This document shows, piece by piece, positions 13,872 through 17,825 of a DNA stretch of 17,825 nucleotides. Position 1 is the stretch's first letter; the number at the start of each line of letters is the position of its first letter. The position numbers were made by a program, and so were the translations under genes. Source of the DNA: an uncultured Lachnospiraceae bacterium (GTDB taxonomy: Bacteria; Bacillota; Clostridia; Lachnospirales; Lachnospiraceae); contig CAJUTC010000059.1 in the NCBI GenBank assembly GCA_910589195.1, forward strand, positions 1-17,825, given 5' to 3'. The notes under the pieces were generated by a model. That model saw only the letters and a program-made list of their open reading frames with translations, ran no database searches and was not told where the DNA came from.

Positions 13872-15359
13872 TTAAATCAGGTTGGTATAACCCATCAGGC
13901 TAAGATCCACCTCTTTTGCCGCCTGGCGTCCTTCTCGGATCGCCCATACCACCAAAGACTGGCCACGGCGCATGTCTCCAGCCGCAAAGACCCGGTCAGC
14001 GCTGGTCTGATGGCTGTTTTCGTTTACCGCTACATTGCCTCTTTCATCCAATTCTACCCCAAACGCTTCGGCCACATAGGTCTGGCTTCCCAAAAACCCT
14101 GCTGCAATCAGAACCAGATCTGCCAACAGCTCCTTTTCGCTTCCTTCCACCGGTTTCATAACCTTCCTGCCGGTTTCCGGATCTGTTTCAAAAGCAGCCT
14201 GGACGGTAATAACCTTACATACCTTACCTTCCCCATCCTTTACAAACTCTTTTACTGTGGTTTGGTACACTCTTGGATCCGAACCAAACACGGCTTTTGC
14301 TTCCTCCTGGCCATAATCCGTCTTACACACCATAGGCCATTCCGGCCAGGTATTATCCTCAGACCGCTGATCCGGAAGCTTGGGCATCATTTCAAGCTGA
14401 ACCACTGACACGCAGCCCTGGCGGATTACTGTACCCACACAGTCATTTCCCGTATCGCCGCCGCCGATAACTACCACATGCTTATCCCTGGCACTGATAA
14501 AGTTTCCATCCTCAAACCTGGAATCCAGCAAGCTTTTCGTAACCGCTTTTAAGAAATCCACCGCAAAAACAATCCCTATGGCGTCCCTTCCGGGAACTGG
14601 GATGTCCCTTGGATTGGATGCCCCGCAAGCCAACACAACACGGTCAAATTCTTTTAAAATCCTTCCAGCTTTGTAATTTTTCCCTATGTCGCTGTTGGTA
14701 ACAAAGACCACCCCTTCCTCTTTCATTACCTGGATTTTCCGGTCAATTACCCATTTCTCCAGCTTCATATTGGGGATTCCATACATTAAAAGACCTCCTA
14801 CCCGGTCACTCCGCTCGAATACGGTAACCGAATGTCCTCTTTTGTTTAACTGATCCGCAGCGGCAAGGCCTGCTGGCCCGGAACCGATTACCGCAATCCG
14901 TTTTCCTGTACGCAGTTTGGGACGGCAAGGAACAGCAAGGTTCTGGGCGTAGGCTTTTTCAATAATTGCGTATTCGTTTTCTTTTATGGTAACCGGATCC
15001 CCGTTTAATCCGCAGGTGCAGGCCGCTTCGCATGGCGCCGGACAAACCCTTGACGTAAATTCCGGAAAGCTGTTGGTTTTTTTCAGCCGGGCATAGGCCT
15101 GCTGCCAATTTCCCATATAAACCAGATCATTCCATTCTGGAACCAGGTTATTTAATGGGCAGCCTGAAGTCATCCCTTTCATCATTGTCCCCGACTGGCA
15201 GAAGGGGACGCCGCAGTCCATGCAGCGCGCTCCTTGTTTTTGCCTTTCCTGTTCGCAGATGGGAAGATGGAATTCATTGTAATGCTGAATCCGGTCTTTT
15301 GGCTGGGCAGAGGGGTTTTCCATACGGTCATAATCTAAAAATCCTGTTGTTTTTCCCAT
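13872..15359 (-). CDS. gltD: Glutamate synthase (NADPH) small subunit
   Basis: GltD takes electrons from NADPH through FAD and iron-sulfur clusters and passes them to GltB for synthesis of glutamate from glutamine and 2-oxoglutarate. The product has 495 residues, the usual size. N-terminal cluster cysteines are 46, 49, 54, 67, 106, 110, 114 and 116. An FAD-binding Rossmann motif VIGSGPAGLAAA starts at about 157, the NADPH site is VVIGGGDTGND (296-306), and a second FAD-contact motif VFAAGDMRRGQSLVVWAI lies near the C-terminus. The start at 15359 is 17 bases after the gltB stop, and AGGAAGG near the gltB end serves as a somewhat distant ribosome site. It is the promoter-distal gene of the pair. 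A related NADPH-dependent dihydropyrimidine dehydrogenase-like reductase is possible by fold, but the gltB neighbour settles the call. Confidence 0.95.
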   Translation of the reverse strand: MGKTTGFLDYDRMENPSAQPKDRIQHYNEFHLPICEQERQKQGARCMDCGVPFCQSGTMMKGMTSGCPLNNLVPEWNDLVYMGNWQQAYARLKKTNSFPEFTSRVCPAPCEAACTCGLNGDPVTIKENEYAIIEKAYAQNLAVPCRPKLRTGKRIAVIGSGPAGLAAADQLNKRGHSVTVFERSDRVGGLLMYGIPNMKLEKWVIDRKIQVMKEEGVVFVTNSDIGKNYKAGRILKEFDRVVLACGASNPRDIPVPGRDAIGIVFAVDFLKAVTKSLLDSRFEDGNFISARDKHVVVIGGGDTGNDCVGTVIRQGCVSVVQLEMMPKLPDQRSEDNTWPEWPMVCKTDYGQEEAKAVFGSDPRVYQTTVKEFVKDGEGKVCKVITVQAAFETDPETGRKVMKPVEGSEKELLADLVLIAAGFLGSQTYVAEAFGVELDERGNVAVNENSHQTSADRVFAAGDMRRGQSLVVWAIREGRQAAKEVDLSLMGYTNLI

Positions 15360-15376
15360 ATCTTTCTATATCCTTC

Positions 15377-17825
15377 CTACTGGTTTACATTAGCATAAAA
15401 TGCCTCGATTTGAGCCTGTTCGCTGCTTAACCCTTTTTCTTCCATCTGAATAATCGTATTCATCATCCGGCGGTAATCGTGGGGCATTATTTTCTTAAAT
15501 TTGGGCAGGTATTCCCCGAAATGTTCCAGAATCGTTTTTCCTTTTGCAGAGTTGGTATATTGGACATGCTCTTGAATCATGGCTTTTAATTCCTGCACAT
15601 CGTATTTATTCGTTACTTCTTCAAAGGAAACAAGGGACTTGTTCAACCGTTTATATAAATCTCGGTTTTCATCCAGCACATAGGCAATGCCGCCGCTCAT
15701 GCCGGCTGCAAAGTTCTTTCCCGTAGGCCCTAATATCACAACCCGTCCTCCGGTCATATATTCACATCCGTGATCCCCTACGCCTTCCGCCACGGCGGTA
15801 GCTCCAGAATTGCGGACGCAAAACCGTTCTCCTGCAATCCCGTTAATAAAGGCTTTTCCGCTGGTAGCCCCATAGAGAGCCACGTTTCCGATAATAATAT
15901 TATCTTCCGCCAAAAATTTAACTTCCGTCGGCGGATAAACGATCAGCTTGCCGCCGGATAGGCCTTTTCCGAAATAATCATTAGAATCGCCAGCCAGCTC
16001 TAAGGTAAGGCCTTTGGGAATAAACGCTCCGAAGCTCTGGCCGCCGGATCCGCTGCAGCGTATGGTAAAGGTGTCTTCCGGCAATCCCTCCGGATACATT
16101 TTTGTAATTTCCGCCCCGAAAATCGTTCCCAGCGTCCGATCTACATTGGATATATCCAGGGAAATGCTGCGTTTCTGCCTGGAAGAAAGGGCAGACTTTA
16201 ACTTTTTCATGAATACCCGCATATCAACGGTCTGATCCAGATTAAAATCGTATGCCTTCTTTTCATGATATCCGGCCATTTTCCTTCCCTGGTAAGGATT
16301 GCCCAAAATATTAGTCAAGTCTACTTTCGCCGCCCGGCTAAAAGATATCTCATCCTTCTTTTTTAGCAGCTCCGTCCGCCCTACCAGTTCATCTACCGTC
16401 CGGATCCCCAGTTTTGCCATATACTCCCGAAGCTCCTGGGCTACAAACTTCATAAAATTCATAACATATTCCGGTTTTCCTTGAAACCGCTTACGAAGGG
16501 TGGGATTCTGAGTGGCAATTCCAACGGGGCAGGTATCCAAGTTGCAGACCCGCATCATCACACAGCCTAAGGTAACCAGCGGCGCTGTGGCAAATCCAAA
16601 CTCCTCCGCCCCCAGCATGCAGGCAATGGCCACATCCCGCCCGGTCATCAGCTTTCCGTCGGTTTCCAGGATCACCTTATCCCGAAGACCGTTCATGATC
16701 AGCGTCTGGTGAGCTTCCGCAATCCCTAATTCCCAGGGAAGGCCTGCATTGTAAATCGAATTTCTAGGCGCCGCCCCAGTGCCTCCGTCAAAAGAAGAGA
16801 TCAGTATCACCTGGGCGCCGGCCTTTGCCACCCCGGCAGCCACTGTGCCTACTCCGGCTTCAGAAACTAATTTAACGGAAATTCTGGCATTGGTATTGGA
16901 ATTTTTCAAATCATAAATCAATTGGGCCAGATCTTCGATGGAATAAATATCATGGTGGGGCGGCGGGGAAATAAGTCCTACCCCGGTGGTAGAATGCCTG
17001 GTTTTTGCTACCCATGGATAAACCTTATTTCCCGGAAGCTGGCCTCCCTCTCCCGGCTTTGCCCCCTGGGCCATTTTAATCTGGATTTCCTTTGCGCTAA
17101 CCAGATAGCGGGAAGTAACACCAAACCGTCCAGACGCCACTTGTTTAATGGCGGAGCATTTATCCAGTCCGTCAGGGCCTGGCGCCAAGCGTTCCAGGCT
17201 CTCTCCGCCTTCGCCGGAGTTGGATTTTCCGTGAAGCTTGTTCATAGCAACTGCCAGGGTTTCATGAGCTTCCTGGGAGATGGAGCCGTAGCTCATGGCT
17301 CCCGTTTTAAACCGTTTTACAATAGATTCTGCACTTTCTACCTGTTCGATAGGGATCCCGCCATCCTCCGGGTAATCAAAATCAATTAAGCTTCTTAAAT
17401 TCCGGATCTGGTTTTCCCCGTAAAGGGCATGGGAATACTCTTTGAAAATCTGGTAATCCCCTTTCCTGGCTGCTTCCTGGAGAAGATGGATGGTTTCTGG
17501 ATTATACAGGTGGGTTTCCTGCCCGGCCCTTTGCTTATGGCTTCCCACGCTGTCTAAGGTTAAGTCCACATCCAATCCCAAAGGATCAAATGCTGACGAA
17601 TGGAGGCTGTCCACATCATCTTCAATATCTTTTAAGGTAATGCCTCCCACCCGGCTGACTGTATTGGTAAAATATTTATCTACCACATCCTTTGAGATAC
17701 CGATGGCTTCAAAGATCTGGGCGCCTTGGTACGACTGGATAGTGGAAATTCCCATTTTAGAAGCAATTTTTACAATCCCGTGAAGCACAGCCAAATTATA
17801 ATCATTTACTGCCGCATAGTAATCT
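15377..17825 (-). CDS. gltB: Glutamate synthase large subunit, C-terminal part (gene cut by the window edge)
   Basis: The frame is open to the right edge, so only 815 C-terminal residues of a protein normally near 1500 are visible. The TTG at 17792-17794 is an internal Leu codon in the stretch YYAAVNDYNLAVLHG, not a start. Visible parts are the end of the central domain, then the FMN-binding synthase domain with KPGEGGQLPGNKV, SFDGGTGAAPRNS and the 3Fe-4S cysteines in CVMMRVCNLDTCPVG (about 16527-16566). The GXGXG beta-helix domain starts near CSGSGGQSFGAF and includes SGGKLIVYPP and GGRVVILGPTGKNFAAGMSGG. The enzyme makes glutamate from ammonia channelled from glutamine plus 2-oxoglutarate. 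The N-terminal amidotransferase domain cannot be assessed. gltD follows after 17 bases. Confidence 0.95.
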   Translation of the reverse strand, partial: DYYAAVNDYNLAVLHGIVKIASKMGISTIQSYQGAQIFEAIGISKDVVDKYFTNTVSRVGGITLKDIEDDVDSLHSSAFDPLGLDVDLTLDSVGSHKQRAGQETHLYNPETIHLLQEAARKGDYQIFKEYSHALYGENQIRNLRSLIDFDYPEDGGIPIEQVESAESIVKRFKTGAMSYGSISQEAHETLAVAMNKLHGKSNSGEGGESLERLAPGPDGLDKCSAIKQVASGRFGVTSRYLVSAKEIQIKMAQGAKPGEGGQLPGNKVYPWVAKTRHSTTGVGLISPPPHHDIYSIEDLAQLIYDLKNSNTNARISVKLVSEAGVGTVAAGVAKAGAQVILISSFDGGTGAAPRNSIYNAGLPWELGIAEAHQTLIMNGLRDKVILETDGKLMTGRDVAIACMLGAEEFGFATAPLVTLGCVMMRVCNLDTCPVGIATQNPTLRKRFQGKPEYVMNFMKFVAQELREYMAKLGIRTVDELVGRTELLKKKDEISFSRAAKVDLTNILGNPYQGRKMAGYHEKKAYDFNLDQTVDMRVFMKKLKSALSSRQKRSISLDISNVDRTLGTIFGAEITKMYPEGLPEDTFTIRCSGSGGQSFGAFIPKGLTLELAGDSNDYFGKGLSGGKLIVYPPTEVKFLAEDNIIIGNVALYGATSGKAFINGIAGERFCVRNSGATAVAEGVGDHGCEYMTGGRVVILGPTGKNFAAGMSGGIAYVLDENRDLYKRLNKSLVSFEEVTNKYDVQELKAMIQEHVQYTNSAKGKTILEHFGEYLPKFKKIMPHDYRRMMNTIIQMEEKGLSSEQAQIEAFYANVNQ

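Noticed and set aside
17792..17794. TTG as the start codon of gltB
   Set aside because: The frame is open to the window edge and the upstream residues (YYAAVNDYN) are the conserved glutamate synthase sequence, so the codon is internal.

Overview
The window looks like a chromosomal segment of a Gram-positive Clostridia bacterium, most likely a Lachnospiraceae-type gut anaerobe. The grounds are an FMN-riboswitch rib operon in the order ribD-ribE-ribBA-ribH, a very large sortase-anchored surface protein with beta-helix and pilin-like repeats, strong GGAGG ribosome sites, and moderate GC content. The genus cannot be fixed from sequence alone.

Region 1 (1-3976, + strand) is a riboflavin biosynthesis operon. 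It opens with the 3' half of an FMN riboswitch, whose 5' half lies left of the window. A strong intrinsic terminator (92-128) and a second U-tailed hairpin (157-190) follow. Next come ribD, ribE (overlapping ribD by 20 bases), ribBA and ribH. Together these encode the complete route from GTP and ribulose-5-phosphate to riboflavin, except for the separate phosphatase step. A long imperfect hairpin with a U-rich tail sits between ribBA and ribH. A large inverted repeat ends the operon and probably also ends the convergent gene to its right.

Region 2 (4070-11770, - strand) is a surface-protein locus. A 2148-residue protein has a long signal peptide, three His/Cys clusters, three successive right-handed beta-helix modules, two copies of a two-domain Ig-like/Cna-B-type unit, an FctA-type pilin domain, a 36-bp-repeat-encoded Pro-rich stalk and an MPRTG sorting signal. 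Its leader carries two extended -10 promoters and a perfect 9-bp hairpin just before the ribosome site. Downstream on the same strand is a cysteine-free, helical 288-residue protein of unknown function.

Region 3 (11770-13576, - strand) holds an 89-residue unknown protein and a soluble 456-residue protein with degenerate GGDEF and EAL domains. The latter is probably a catalytically dead c-di-GMP-type protein, with its own promoter and terminator.

Region 4 (13823-17825, - strand) is the gltB-gltD glutamate synthase operon. gltB runs off the right edge. gltD ends at a strong terminator.

Most of the window is ordinary metabolism. The parts that merit attention are the modular giant surface protein with its structured leader, the unknown gene downstream of it, the nearby degenerate GGDEF-EAL protein, and the extra regulatory hairpins in the rib operon. 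Any link between the c-di-GMP-like protein and the surface protein is a hypothesis from proximity only. I found no tRNA, rRNA, CRISPR array or insertion sequence.
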